A stretch of 64,000 nucleotides of DNA from Methylobacterium sp. PvR107 (GCF_017833295.1 NZ_JAFIBW010000001.1:5332001-5396000); one strand, 5' to 3'. Counted from the first letter of the stretch, positions 35,508 through 44,914 are shown. The notes: generated from the letters alone by a model not told the origin. Translations and numbers: made by a program.

Positions 35508-37325
35508 ATGTCCGAGACCACCACCCAGATCGCCGCGGTCGCGTTCGAGGCCGAGCAGAAGCGCTATCTCGAAGGCTTCGCATCCGGCATCGCCGCCGTC
35601 CGCATGACCGGCGGCCTCGCCGCGGGCGGGGCCGGGGCGGCCGCGCCGCCCGCCGAGCTCACGGGCCCGGACGCGATCCACATCAAGGCGCAGGACCGGA
35701 CCGTCAAGGACGGCGGCAAGCTCTGCGAGCAGGAGAAGTGGAAGCGCGCCGAGAGCCCGTTCGACGGCCACAACCGCCTGATCCAGGAGGCCGCCGCCGG
35801 CAAGCAGCCGAAGCCCGAGGACAATTTCCGCTGGCGCTATCACGGGATGTTCTGGGTCGCGCCGAATCAGGTCTCGTACATGTGCCGGATGCGGATCCCG
35901 AACGGGATCCTGCACCACTGGCAGTTCGCGGGCGTCGCCGACCTCGCCGACCAGCATGGCGGCGGCTACGTCCACGTGACGACCCGGGCCAACCTGCAGG
36001 TCCGCGAGATCAGCCCCGAGCACGCCCAGCCCTTCCTCGACGGCCTGACCGATATCGGCCTCACGGCCCAGGGCGCGGGTGCCGACAACATCCGCAATGT
36101 CACCGGCTCGTCCACCGCCGGCATCGACGCGCAGGAGTTGCTGGACACGCGCCCGCTCGCCAAGTCCTGGCACAACTGGATCCTGAACGACCGCTCGCTC
36201 TACGGCCTGCCGCGCAAGTTCAACGTCGCCTTCGACGGCAGCGGCGTCATGCCGACCCTGGAGGAGACCAACGATATCGGCTTCCAGGCGGTGGAGGTTC
36301 TGGAGGGCGCCTCGGTGCCTCCGGGGATCTACATGCGCCTCGTGCTCGGCGGCATCTCGGGCCACCGGGACCTCGCCCGCGATACCGGCATCGTGCTGAA
36401 GCCAGCGGATTGCAATGCGGTCGCCGACGCGATCATCCGTGTGTTCATCGAGAACGGCGACCGGACCAACCGCAACAAGAGCCGGATGAAATACGTCCTC
36501 GACGCCTGGGGCTTCGACAAGTACCTCGCCGCCGTCGAAGACAAGCTCGGCCGCAAGCTCGACCGGGTCGCGCCGGAGCGCGTGGCGCCGCGCAAGGCCA
36601 CCGACCGCTTCGCCCATGTCGGGGTCCACGCCCAGAAGCAGCCCGGCCTCAACTGGATCGGCGTGGTCCTGCCGGTCGGCAAGATGACCAGCGATCAGGT
36701 GCGGGCGCTCGCCAAGATCGCGGCCGAGTGCGGCGACGGACAGATCCGCCTCACCGTCTGGCAGAACTTCATTTTTTCCGGCGTACCGGATGCGAAGGTC
36801 GCCGAGGTTGAGCAGCGGGTGCTCGATCTCGGCCTCACGACCAAGGCGGCCGGCATCCGCTCCGGCCTCGTAGCCTGCACGGGCGCCAAGGGCTGCAAAT
36901 TCGCGGCCTCCGACACCAAGGGCCACGCGCTGATCATCGCCGACCATGTCGAGAAGGCCGTGCCGAACCTCGACGTGCCGGTGAACGTCCACCTCACCGG
37001 CTGCCACCACAGCTGCGCCCAGCACTACATCGGCGATATCGGGCTGATCGGCGCCAAGGTCGTCGTCTCGGAGGAGGGCGACACCGTCGAGGGCTACGAC
37101 ATCGTGGTCGGCGGCGGCTTCGCCGAAAACCCCAAGATCGGCACCGAGATCTGGAAGGCCGTGAAGGCCGAGGACGCACCCTCCCGCGTCGAGGCGCTGC
37201 TGCGCGCCTACCTCGCCCTCCGCCAGGGGCCCGAGGAAAGCTTCCTGGCCTTCACCAGCCGCACCGGCGCGGAGGCGCTCCGCGACGCCGCCGAGGACCA
37301 GCCCGCCCTGAAGGCCGCCGCATGA
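35508..37325 (+). CDS. NirA-type siroheme nitrite/sulfite reductase
   Basis: 605 residues. Two ferredoxin-like half domains (FRWRYHGMFWVAPNQ, HVTTRANLQVREI) surround the siroheme and [4Fe-4S] site. The cluster Cys are in ACTGAKGC (CX5C) and GCHHSC (CX3C). It reduces nitrite to ammonium by six electrons; context with nasA, cysG and a nas leader favours nitrite over sulfite. An N-terminal extension of about 75 residues precedes the first half domain. The ATG at 35508 has GAGGAGG. Its stop overlaps the flavoprotein start (ATGA). Confidence 0.9.
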   Translation: MSETTTQIAAVAFEAEQKRYLEGFASGIAAVRMTGGLAAGGAGAAAPPAELTGPDAIHIKAQDRTVKDGGKLCEQEKWKRAESPFDGHNRLIQEAAAGKQPKPEDNFRWRYHGMFWVAPNQVSYMCRMRIPNGILHHWQFAGVADLADQHGGGYVHVTTRANLQVREISPEHAQPFLDGLTDIGLTAQGAGADNIRNVTGSSTAGIDAQELLDTRPLAKSWHNWILNDRSLYGLPRKFNVAFDGSGVMPTLEETNDIGFQAVEVLEGASVPPGIYMRLVLGGISGHRDLARDTGIVLKPADCNAVADAIIRVFIENGDRTNRNKSRMKYVLDAWGFDKYLAAVEDKLGRKLDRVAPERVAPRKATDRFAHVGVHAQKQPGLNWIGVVLPVGKMTSDQVRALAKIAAECGDGQIRLTVWQNFIFSGVPDAKVAEVEQRVLDLGLTTKAAGIRSGLVACTGAKGCKFAASDTKGHALIIADHVEKAVPNLDVPVNVHLTGCHHSCAQHYIGDIGLIGAKVVVSEEGDTVEGYDIVVGGGFAENPKIGTEIWKAVKAEDAPSRVEALLRAYLALRQGPEESFLAFTSRTGAEALRDAAEDQPALKAAA

Positions 37326-38926
37326 CCCAGCACGTCTCGCCCCCCCTCGTCCTGATCCCCGAGACCGCGCCCTTCAACGAGGACCAGCGCGCCTGGCTCT
37401 CCGGCTATTTCGCGGCCCTGCTCGGCCCCGCCGTCGCGGGCGCCACGGCGCTCGCGCCCGGCGAAGGCCCCGCGACCGGGCCGAAACTGGCCGACAACGA
37501 CGACGCCCCCTGGCACGACCCGTCGGTGCCGCTCGGCGACCGGATGGAGATGGCCAAGGACCGGCCCGAGCCGCAGAAGCTGATGGCCGCCATGGCCCAG
37601 CAGGATTGCGGCCAGTGCGGCTACAACTGCGCCGACTACGCCAACGCGATCTTCCTGAAGAACGAGGCGCGCCTGAACCTTTGCCAGCCCGGCGGCAAAG
37701 AGACTTTGCGCATGCTCAAGAAGCTGGACGAGGAGTTCGGCGCCGCCGGAGGCACCCCGGCCGCGCCGAAGGCGGACGACGACGCCCCGAAGGCCGCCGC
37801 CGACCTCGGTCCCCTCGGCTTCTGCCGCGAGAACCCGGTCGAGGCGCTGTTCCTGTTCCGCCGCCGCCTCAACGATCCGGGCGGCGAGAAGGAGACGTGG
37901 CACATCGAGATCGGCCTCGACGGCACGCCGATCGAGTACGAGGCCGGTGATTCGCTTGGCCTGTTCCCCGCCAACGCCCCGGCGCTGGTCGACGCGGTGA
38001 TCGCGGAACTCGGCGCCCGGCCCGAGCGGGTGATCGGCGACAGGACCCTGCGCGAGCACCTGCTGATCAACTACGCGCTCGGCGCGGCGCCCGACAACCT
38101 CTACCAGCTCCTGTCGCTGCTCACCTCGGGCGCGGCCCGCAAGAAGGCCCAGGCGCTCGCCTCCGGCGAGGATCCGGACGGGGACGCGGCCTATCTCGAC
38201 GTGCTCGGCGCGCTCCACAAATTCCCGGGCGCGCGGCCCGACGCCGAGGTCTTTCTGGAGGCCTTGGACGAGCTACAGCCGCGGCTCTACTCGATCTCGT
38301 CTTCGCCCAAGATGGATGTCGGCCGCGTGTCGCTGACCGTGGACGCGGTGCGCTACAATCATCGCTCGCGGCTGCGGCTCGGCGTCGCCTCGACCCATCT
38401 GGGCGAGCGCCTGCCCGAGCAAACCAAGGTGAAGATCTACCTTCAGAAGGCGCACGGGTTCGGGCTGCCGGCCGACCTGTCGAAGGACGTGATCATGTGC
38501 GGCCCCGGCACCGGGATCGCGCCGTTCCGGGCCTTCCTGCGCGAGCGCGCCGCCACGCAGGCGCCGGGCCGCAACTGGCTGTTCTACGGCCACCAGCGGC
38601 AGGCGAGCGACTTCTTCTACAAGGACGAACTGACCAAGCTGAAGGACGACAAGGTGCTCACCCGCCTGTCCCTGGCCTGGTCCCGGGACGGCACAGAGAA
38701 GACCTACGTTCAAGACCGGATGCGCGAGAACGGCGCCGATCTGTGGAAGTGGCTCGAAGGCGGCGCGCATTTCTACGTCTGCGGCGACGCCAAGCGCATG
38801 GCCAAGGATGTCGAGCGGGCGATCATCGACGTGGCGGCGCAGTTTGGCGGCAAGAGCCCCGAGGACGCGGTGGCGTATCTCGCCGCGCTGAAGAAGGCCG
38901 GGCGCTATCAGGCCGACGTGTACTGA
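37322..38926 (+). CDS. CysJ-like flavoprotein reductase with N-terminal Fe-S domain
   Basis: 534 residues. The N-terminal part has a four-Cys Fe-S motif (DCGQCGYNCADYANA and LCQPGG, about residues 95-127). It is followed by FAD-binding and NADPH-binding domains of the CysJ/P450-reductase type: RLYSISSSPK, GPGTGIAPFRAFLRER and FYVCGDAKRMAKDVE. The flavodoxin (FMN) domain of ordinary CysJ is absent, apparently replaced by the Fe-S domain. It probably relays NADPH electrons to the NirA-type reductase, whose gene it overlaps. A role in sulfite reduction remains possible. Confidence 0.87.
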   Translation: MTQHVSPPLVLIPETAPFNEDQRAWLSGYFAALLGPAVAGATALAPGEGPATGPKLADNDDAPWHDPSVPLGDRMEMAKDRPEPQKLMAAMAQQDCGQCGYNCADYANAIFLKNEARLNLCQPGGKETLRMLKKLDEEFGAAGGTPAAPKADDDAPKAAADLGPLGFCRENPVEALFLFRRRLNDPGGEKETWHIEIGLDGTPIEYEAGDSLGLFPANAPALVDAVIAELGARPERVIGDRTLREHLLINYALGAAPDNLYQLLSLLTSGAARKKAQALASGEDPDGDAAYLDVLGALHKFPGARPDAEVFLEALDELQPRLYSISSSPKMDVGRVSLTVDAVRYNHRSRLRLGVASTHLGERLPEQTKVKIYLQKAHGFGLPADLSKDVIMCGPGTGIAPFRAFLRERAATQAPGRNWLFYGHQRQASDFFYKDELTKLKDDKVLTRLSLAWSRDGTEKTYVQDRMRENGADLWKWLEGGAHFYVCGDAKRMAKDVERAIIDVAAQFGGKSPEDAVAYLAALKKAGRYQADVY

Positions 38927-38937
38927 GCGGCCCAAAT

Positions 38938-39090
38938 CCTCCCCCCGATGCGGGGGAGGGTGCCCCGCGGATGCGGGGCGGGAGAAGGGAGCCCGGCTTC
39001 CGAACAAGGCTCTGCGGAGGTGCCACGCTCCAGCCTGCGCCGGCGCTCCCCTCTCCCGACCCCTTCGGGGGCTACCCTCCCGCAGAGGGA
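38938..39090. repeat. Intergenic inverted-repeat element, family B copy 2
   Basis: Begins CCTCCCCCCGATGCGGGGGA and ends with the inverted CTCCCGCAGAGGGAG, with the inner segment GCTCCCCTCTCCCGA shared with the copy at 26443-26609. It fills the gap between the flavoprotein gene and nasA. Confidence 0.8.
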
Positions 39091-39145
39091 GACGCGGCGC
39101 GAAGCTTGCTCCCGCCGGGGACACGACCCTTCGAGGACTTGAGCC

Positions 39146-41842
39146 ATGACCCAGCCAGTGGCGGCGCCGACGGTGCGGACCACCTGCCCCTATTGCGGGG
39201 TCGGATGCGGCGTGCTCGCGACCCCGGACGAGCAGGGCGGCGCCACCATCGCGGGCGATACCGAGCACCCGGCCAATTTCGGCCGCCTGTGCTCGAAGGG
39301 CTCGGCGCTGGGCGAGACCCTGTCGCTGGAGAACCGCCTGCTCCATCCGCAGGTCGATGGCGCCCAGGTCTCGTGGGACGCGGCCCTCGACACGGTCACG
39401 GATAAGCTGCGCGCGGTCGCCGCGGAGCACGGGTCGGACGCCATCGCCTTCTACCTCTCGGGCCAACTTCTCACCGAGGACTATTACGTCGCCAACAAAC
39501 TCGCGAAGGGCTTCATCGGCACGCCGCACGTGGACACCAATTCGCGGCTGTGCATGTCGAGCGCGGTCGCGGCCCACCGCCGGGCCTTCGGCTCCGACAC
39601 GGTCCCGGGCTGCTACGAGGATCTCGACGAGGCCGACCTGATCGTGCTGGTCGGCTCCAACACGGCCTGGTGCCACCCGATCCTGTTCCGCCGCATGGCC
39701 GACGCGAAGGAACGCCGCGGCACCAAATTCGTGGTCATCGACCCCCGCCGGACCCAGACCGCGCAGGAATCCGACCTGTTCCTCGGCATCCGGCCAGGCA
39801 CCGACACCGCCCTGTTCTCCGGCCTGCTGGTCCACCTGTCGGATAACGGTTTTCGCGATCGCGCCTTCGTCGATGCCCATACCGCCGGCCTCGACGGCGC
39901 CCTCGACCGCGCCCGCCAGATCGCACCCGACATGGCGGCGGTGGCCGCCCAGACGGGCGTGCCGGAGGCCGACATCGCGGCCTTCTACGCCCTGTTCGCC
40001 GGCACCCGCCGGGTGGTCACGGCCTTCTCGCAGGGGGTGAACCAGTCGGCGCAGGGCACCGACAAGGGCAACAGCATCATCAACTGCCACCTGATCACCG
40101 GCCGCATCGGCGAGACCGGGATGGGGCCGTTCTCGCTCACCGGACAGCCCAATGCCATGGGCGGGCGCGAGGTCGGGGGCTTGGCCAACATGCTGGCCGC
40201 CCACATGCACTTCACCCCCGAGGAGGTGGACCGGGTACGGCGCTACTGGGGCGCCCCGAGGATCATCACCGGCGAGGGCATGAAGGCGGTGGCGCTGTTC
40301 GAGGCGATCAGCCGGGGCAAGATCAAGGCGCTCTGGGTGATGGGCACGAACCCGCTGGTCTCGATGCCGCGCGCCGACGCGATCCGCGACTCGCTCGCCG
40401 GGCTCGACCTCTACGTGGTGTCCGAGGCGGTGGCGGATTCCGACACCGCCCGGGGCCGGGCCAGGACCACCGTGCTGCTCCCCGCCCAGGCCTGGGGCGA
40501 GAAGGACGGCACCGTCACCAATTCCGAGCGGCGGATCTCGCGCCAGCGCCGCTTCCTCAAGAGCCCCGGAGAGGCGCGGCCCGACTGGGCGGTGCTGTCG
40601 GAGGTCGGCCGCCGGCTCGGGCATGGCCGGGCCTTCGCGTTCGACTCCGCCGCCGCGATCTTCCGCGAGCATGCCGGGCTCTCGGCCTACGAGAACAACG
40701 GCACCCGCGATTTCGACCTTGGCGCGCTGACCGATCTCAGCGATGCCGCCTATGACGCGACCCTGCCGGTGCAATGGCCGATCCCCAGGCGCTCCGGTTT
40801 CCGGGGCGCGCCGCACGGCAAGGCGCGCCTGTTCGGCGACGGTCGGTTCTACACCTTCGACCGACGTGCCCGCTTCGTGGCGGTGCAGCCGCCGGGCCTC
40901 GCCCAGGCGGTCTCGGAGGCGTTCCCCTTCGTGCTCAACACCGGTCGGGTGCGCGACCACTGGCACACGATGACGCGGACCGGGAAGAGCCAACGCCTGT
41001 CGGCGCACCGGGCCGTCCCGTTCGTCGAGGTCCACCCGGACGACGCGGCGGCCTACGGCCTCGCGGAGGGCGGCATCGCCCGACTGACGACCGAGCACGG
41101 CGTGGCCGAGCTGGAGGTGACGGTCACCGACACGGTGGTGCCGGGGAGCCTGTTCATGCCGATGCACTGGGGCGGCGCCTTCGCATCGCAGGCCCGGGTT
41201 GGCGCGCTGGTGCGCGGCATGCCGGATCCGGTGTCTGGACAACCCGAGCTGAAAGCGACCCCGGCCTCCATCGCGCCGGTCGCCTACCGGGCCCGCGGCT
41301 TCCTGCTGTCCCGGGCGCAGGTGGCGCTGCCGGAGGGCTGGTGGTGGGCGCGGGCGGCGATCACCGGCGGCTGGGGCGTGCAGTTCGCCACGCAGGACAG
41401 CTCCCGAGCCGTGGCACTGATGGTGCGCGGCCTGATCCAGAGCGAGGCGCTGCCGGGCTGCGAGCTGGCCGAGTACGCCGATCACGCCCGGGACCGCTAC
41501 CGCTGCGCCGTCTATGACGGCACGCGCCTCGTCACCAGCCTCGCCTATGCACCCGCCGCGGCGCGCCCGGACTGGGAGGCCGCCAAGGCCCTGTTCGCCG
41601 CCGAAGAGCCGGAGACGCCTGAACGACTGGCGCTGCTCTCCGGGCGGGCTGCCACGGCTTCGGCCGGCCCGGTGGTCTGCGCCTGCCACGGCGTCGGCGC
41701 CGATGCGATCGCCGCCACCATCGCGGGGGGCGCCGGCTCGGTGGAGGCGGTGGGCGCCGCCTGCAAGGCCGGGACGAATTGCGGCTCCTGCATACCGGAG
41801 ATCCGCAAGATGCTCGCAGGTCAGACCGCCCGTGCCGCGTGA
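39146..41842 (+). CDS. nasA: Assimilatory nitrate reductase catalytic subunit NasA
   Basis: 898 residues. The N-terminal [4Fe-4S] motif is CPYCGVGCGVL with a fourth Cys in GRLCSKGSAL. The molybdopterin-guanine-dinucleotide domains follow (LCMSSAVAAHRRAFG, SQGVNQSAQGTDKGNSI, GRVRDHWHTMTRTGKS). The C-terminus carries a BFD-like [2Fe-2S] domain: VCACHGVGADAI then CKAGTNCGSC. It reduces nitrate to nitrite in the cytoplasm. It is separated from the reductases by repeat family B and is likely still part of the nas transcript. No nitrate transporter gene is adjacent. Confidence 0.93.
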   Translation: MTQPVAAPTVRTTCPYCGVGCGVLATPDEQGGATIAGDTEHPANFGRLCSKGSALGETLSLENRLLHPQVDGAQVSWDAALDTVTDKLRAVAAEHGSDAIAFYLSGQLLTEDYYVANKLAKGFIGTPHVDTNSRLCMSSAVAAHRRAFGSDTVPGCYEDLDEADLIVLVGSNTAWCHPILFRRMADAKERRGTKFVVIDPRRTQTAQESDLFLGIRPGTDTALFSGLLVHLSDNGFRDRAFVDAHTAGLDGALDRARQIAPDMAAVAAQTGVPEADIAAFYALFAGTRRVVTAFSQGVNQSAQGTDKGNSIINCHLITGRIGETGMGPFSLTGQPNAMGGREVGGLANMLAAHMHFTPEEVDRVRRYWGAPRIITGEGMKAVALFEAISRGKIKALWVMGTNPLVSMPRADAIRDSLAGLDLYVVSEAVADSDTARGRARTTVLLPAQAWGEKDGTVTNSERRISRQRRFLKSPGEARPDWAVLSEVGRRLGHGRAFAFDSAAAIFREHAGLSAYENNGTRDFDLGALTDLSDAAYDATLPVQWPIPRRSGFRGAPHGKARLFGDGRFYTFDRRARFVAVQPPGLAQAVSEAFPFVLNTGRVRDHWHTMTRTGKSQRLSAHRAVPFVEVHPDDAAAYGLAEGGIARLTTEHGVAELEVTVTDTVVPGSLFMPMHWGGAFASQARVGALVRGMPDPVSGQPELKATPASIAPVAYRARGFLLSRAQVALPEGWWWARAAITGGWGVQFATQDSSRAVALMVRGLIQSEALPGCELAEYADHARDRYRCAVYDGTRLVTSLAYAPAAARPDWEAAKALFAAEEPETPERLALLSGRAATASAGPVVCACHGVGADAIAATIAGGAGSVEAVGAACKAGTNCGSCIPEIRKMLAGQTARAA

Positions 41843-41892
41843 TTATCTGGTACACTCGCGAAAGAGGATAGGCTGGCTTCTCCCATCCGATC

Positions 41893-42001
41893 CCCTCATT
41901 CTGAGGTGCCCGCGTCAGCGGGCCTTGAAGGAGCCCTCCAGCCGGCCGCGCGATCCCTGGAGCCCTCCTTCGAGGCTGCTGCGCAGCATCTCAGGATAAG
42001 G
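41893..42001. repeat. Intergenic imperfect palindrome, family C
   Basis: The left end CCTCATTCTGAGGTGC and the right end GCATCTCAGGATAAGG are near-perfect inverted copies, with further pairing inside (CTTGAAGGAGCCCTCC and GAGCCCTCCTTCGAGG). It lies between nasA and cysG. Confidence 0.75.
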
Positions 42002-42045
42002 GGGCGAACCGGGGCGGCCGGATCAGGACGATTCAGGACGGACCC

Positions 42046-43524
42046 GTGACCGATACCCCCCTGCGCGCGGCCCGCGCGCCCCGCGAGACCAAGGCCGCCG
42101 GCCTCGAGCCGCTGGCGGTGCTGCCCGTCTTCGTGCCGCTGCGCGGCAAGCGGGTGGTGCTCGCCGGCTCCTCCGGCGGCGCGCCCTGGAAGGTGAAGGT
42201 GCTGGCTGCCGCCGGCGCCCATGTCGACGTCTACGCACCCGAGCCCAGCGAGGAGCTGCGCGCGGTGCCGGGCGAGATCGTGGACGGAGAGGTGGTGCTG
42301 CACGAACGCGCCTGGAGCCCGGACGATCTCTGGGGCGCGGTTTTCTGCATCGGCGCCATGGAAGACGAGATCGAGTGCGTCGCCTTCGTGGCGGCGGCCC
42401 GCGGGGCCGGTGCCATCGTCAACGCGGTCGACCGGCCGCATCTCTGCGACGTGAAGTTCGGCGCCATCGTCAACCGCTCGCCGCTCGTGGTCGGCATCTC
42501 GACGGAGGGCGCCGCCCCGGTCTTCGGCCAGACCGTGCGCGCCCGGATCGAGGCGTTGCTGCCCCGCGGCTTCGCCCGCTGGATGGGCGCGGCCCGCGAC
42601 TGGCGGGACGGCGTCACGGCGCGCTTCCACGGGTTCGCCGAGCGCCGGGCCTTCTGGGAGCGCTTCACCGACCGGGCCTTCGCGGAGCCCGACCGGGCGC
42701 CGTCGGATCGGGATCTGGCCGAGCTGCTCGGCGAGACCGAGGCTGCCCCGAAGGGCGGGGCGGTGACCCTGGTCGGTGCCGGCCCAGGCGATGCGGAACT
42801 GCTGACCCTCAAGGCGCTGCGGGCGCTGCGCAACGCCGACATGATCCTCTACGACGACCTCGTCGCCCCCGAGATCCTCGACTACGCCCGCCGCGAGGCC
42901 CGCACCATGCTGGTGGGCAAGACCGGCCACGGCCCGTCCTGCCGGCAGGACGACATCAACGCGCTGATGGTGCAGCTCGCCCGCTCCGGCAAGCAGGTGG
43001 TGCGGCTGAAATCCGGCGACCCGCTGGTCTTCGGCCGGGCCGGCGAGGAGATCGAGGCCTGCCGCGCCGCCGGCATACCGGTCACGGTGGTCCCCGGAGT
43101 CTCGGCGGCGCAGGGCGCTGCGGCAGCCCTCGGCGTGTCGCTGACCCACCGCGATGCCGCGCGCCGCCTCCAGTTCGTCACCGGCCACGACCGCCGCGGA
43201 GCGCTGCCCGACGATCTGAACTGGGGCGCGCTGGCCGATCCCAGCGTGACGACCGTGGTCTACATGCCCAAGCGCACCTTGCGGGCGCTGCTCGCCCGGG
43301 CGGTCGCGGAGGGGCTGGCGCCCGCGACGCCGGCGCTCCTCGTCTTCAACGCCACGCGCCCGAACCAGACGGCCCTGCGCGGTACGGCGGCCGATCTCGC
43401 CGATCGGGTCGAGGCAGCGGGCCTCGACGGGCCGGCGCTGCTGATGGTGGGCGAAGCCTTTTCCGAGATGCGGGGCGCGCTTCCGGCTCAGGCGGAGCAG
43501 AACCGGGTGGCGGTCCGAGGCTGA
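42046..43524 (+). CDS. cysG: Siroheme synthase CysG
   Basis: 492 residues in the usual trifunctional order. The N-terminal precorrin-2 dehydrogenase/ferrochelatase part has VPLRGKRVVLAGSSGGAPWK and a long Sirohm_synth region. The C-terminal uroporphyrinogen-III methyltransferase has VTLVGAGPGDAELLTLKAL, VRLKSGDPLVFGRAGEE and VVPGVSAAQGAAAALG. It makes siroheme for the NirA-type reductase. The start is a GTG at 42046 with an AGGACGG site. The N-terminal Rossmann glycine motif is somewhat atypical, so the dehydrogenase activity is less certain than the methyltransferase. Confidence 0.93.
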   Translation: MTDTPLRAARAPRETKAAGLEPLAVLPVFVPLRGKRVVLAGSSGGAPWKVKVLAAAGAHVDVYAPEPSEELRAVPGEIVDGEVVLHERAWSPDDLWGAVFCIGAMEDEIECVAFVAAARGAGAIVNAVDRPHLCDVKFGAIVNRSPLVVGISTEGAAPVFGQTVRARIEALLPRGFARWMGAARDWRDGVTARFHGFAERRAFWERFTDRAFAEPDRAPSDRDLAELLGETEAAPKGGAVTLVGAGPGDAELLTLKALRALRNADMILYDDLVAPEILDYARREARTMLVGKTGHGPSCRQDDINALMVQLARSGKQVVRLKSGDPLVFGRAGEEIEACRAAGIPVTVVPGVSAAQGAAAALGVSLTHRDAARRLQFVTGHDRRGALPDDLNWGALADPSVTTVVYMPKRTLRALLARAVAEGLAPATPALLVFNATRPNQTALRGTAADLADRVEAAGLDGPALLMVGEAFSEMRGALPAQAEQNRVAVRG

Positions 43525-43540
43525 GTGCGCCAAGGGCCAC

Positions 43541-43580
43541 CCGCTCCGCCATCACGAGCGTAGCGACGTGATCCAGGGCG
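43541..43580. repeat. Partial copy of repeat family D
   Basis: CCGCTCCGCCATCACGAGCG then TAGCGACGTGATCCAGGGCG, matching the left half of the element at 57338-57433. It lies between the convergent genes cysG and nudC. Confidence 0.7.
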
Positions 43581-43583
43581 GGC

Positions 43584-44486
43584 TCAGGTCTCGCCGGCCA
43601 CGAAGGCGCGCATCAGGTAATTGGCGATCGCCATGGGCGGTGGCGCCTGGATGCCCTCGGGATGCGTACCGTCGAGCATCGCGGCGACGGCCGCGCGGTC
43701 GAACCAGCGGGCATCCTCAAGCTCGCTCGGATCGGTGACGATGGCGCCGTCGAGGGCCTCGGCGGCGCAGCCGAGCATCAGCGAGGATGGGAACGGCCAG
43801 GGCTGCGAAGTGCGGTAGGTGACCGCGCCGACGCGGATCTGCGTCTCCTCGAAGACCTCGCGGCGGACCGCGTCCTCGATCGTCTCGCCCGGCTCCAGGA
43901 AGCCCGCGAGGCAGGAATACATGTGCGGCCGGAAATGCGGACCGCGGCCGAGCAGGCAGGTGTCGCCGCGGCGCACCAGCATGATCACCACCGGGTCGAC
44001 CCGCGGGAAGTGGTGGGCGCTGCAGTTCGGGCACTCGCGGCGGAAGCCGCCGGCCTTCACCACGGTGGCGGTGCCGCAATTGGCACAGAAGCCGTGACGG
44101 GAATGCCAGTCGAGCATCGACTTGGCCACGGCCAGGAGCCCGAGCTCCTCGGCCTCAACGGCGGATTCGGTGGCGATGGAGCGCAGGTCGAGGGTGCGGA
44201 TCCCGTCGTCGGCGAACCGCACCGCGGCCTCGGCCGGCGCCGCGGCAGCGAAGACCGGCTGCCCGTCCCGATGCCCCAGGAAGATCCGCATCCCGTCGGT
44301 CAGGCCCGCTGCGTCGGCGGGATCGATCAGGGCCGTCGAGCCCCGCAGGACGAGCCGGTCGCCGCAGAGCAGGACCAGCCGCGCCTCCGGCGTGTCGAGG
44401 GCAGGTACCGCTTCCTCTGGCTGCTCGGCCGAATGCCGATCGAGACGGTTCCGGACGAAGCCGAGGGTATCGCGGGGATCGGTCAT
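43584..44486 (-). CDS. nudC: NAD(+) diphosphatase NudC
   Basis: 300 residues. The zinc site is CANCG and CPNCSAHHFPR at about residues 137-160. The Nudix box is GFLEPGETIEDAVRREVFEE, followed by TQI, and the NudC-specific SQPWPFPSSLM follows it. NudC hydrolyses NADH/NAD+ to NMN(H) and AMP and removes NAD caps from RNA. It is read leftward and preceded by a HIT-family gene eight bases away, so the two are probably one transcript. Confidence 0.94.
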   Translation of the reverse strand: MTDPRDTLGFVRNRLDRHSAEQPEEAVPALDTPEARLVLLCGDRLVLRGSTALIDPADAAGLTDGMRIFLGHRDGQPVFAAAAPAEAAVRFADDGIRTLDLRSIATESAVEAEELGLLAVAKSMLDWHSRHGFCANCGTATVVKAGGFRRECPNCSAHHFPRVDPVVIMLVRRGDTCLLGRGPHFRPHMYSCLAGFLEPGETIEDAVRREVFEETQIRVGAVTYRTSQPWPFPSSLMLGCAAEALDGAIVTDPSELEDARWFDRAAVAAMLDGTHPEGIQAPPPMAIANYLMRAFVAGET

Positions 44487-44494
44487 GCGTGCGT

Positions 44495-44914
44495 TCAGGC
44501 CGCGGAGAACAGGGCGCCGGCGCGCTCGATGAGCTGCGCGCGGGCATGAAGCGGGTAGGGCGTGCGGGTTCCGACACCCCAGACCGGGCCGGGCCAGGCC
44601 GGGTCCGAGCGGAAGCGTCCGACGACATGGACGTGAAGCTGCGCGACGACGTTGCCGAGGGCTCCGACATTCACCTTGTCGGGCCGGGACAGGGCCTGCA
44701 TCACGCCGACGGCGATGCGGGCCTCCTGCCAGAGCGCCTGCGCGTCCGGCTCTGCGAGATCGGTGATCTCGACGAGATCCGTGCGGCGCGGCACGAGGAT
44801 CAGCCAGGGAAACCGGGCATCATCCATCAGCAATACGCGGCACAGGTCCAAGTCGCCGATCTCGACGGAGTCGGCGGCCAGGCGCGGATCGAGGGTGAAG
44901 TCCGAGTCGCTCAT
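44495..44914 (-). CDS. HIT-family nucleotide hydrolase/transferase
   Basis: 139 residues. The histidine triad is QLHVHVVGR at about residues 97-105, preceded by LILVPRRTDLVEI. HIT proteins hydrolyse dinucleotides or AMP conjugates, with the second His as nucleophile; this subgroup is common in alphaproteobacteria without an assigned substrate. It is expressed ahead of nudC in the same direction, a pairing that suggests linked nucleotide housekeeping. Confidence 0.88.
   Translation of the reverse strand: MSDSDFTLDPRLAADSVEIGDLDLCRVLLMDDARFPWLILVPRRTDLVEITDLAEPDAQALWQEARIAVGVMQALSRPDKVNVGALGNVVAQLHVHVVGRFRSDPAWPGPVWGVGTRTPYPLHARAQLIERAGALFSAA

Noticed and set aside
38273..41689. Open reading frame of over 1100 codons opposite the flavoprotein gene and nasA
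   Set aside because: The opposite strand encodes unmistakable reductase motifs; this frame reads as low-complexity His/Arg/Gly and crosses two intergenic regions.
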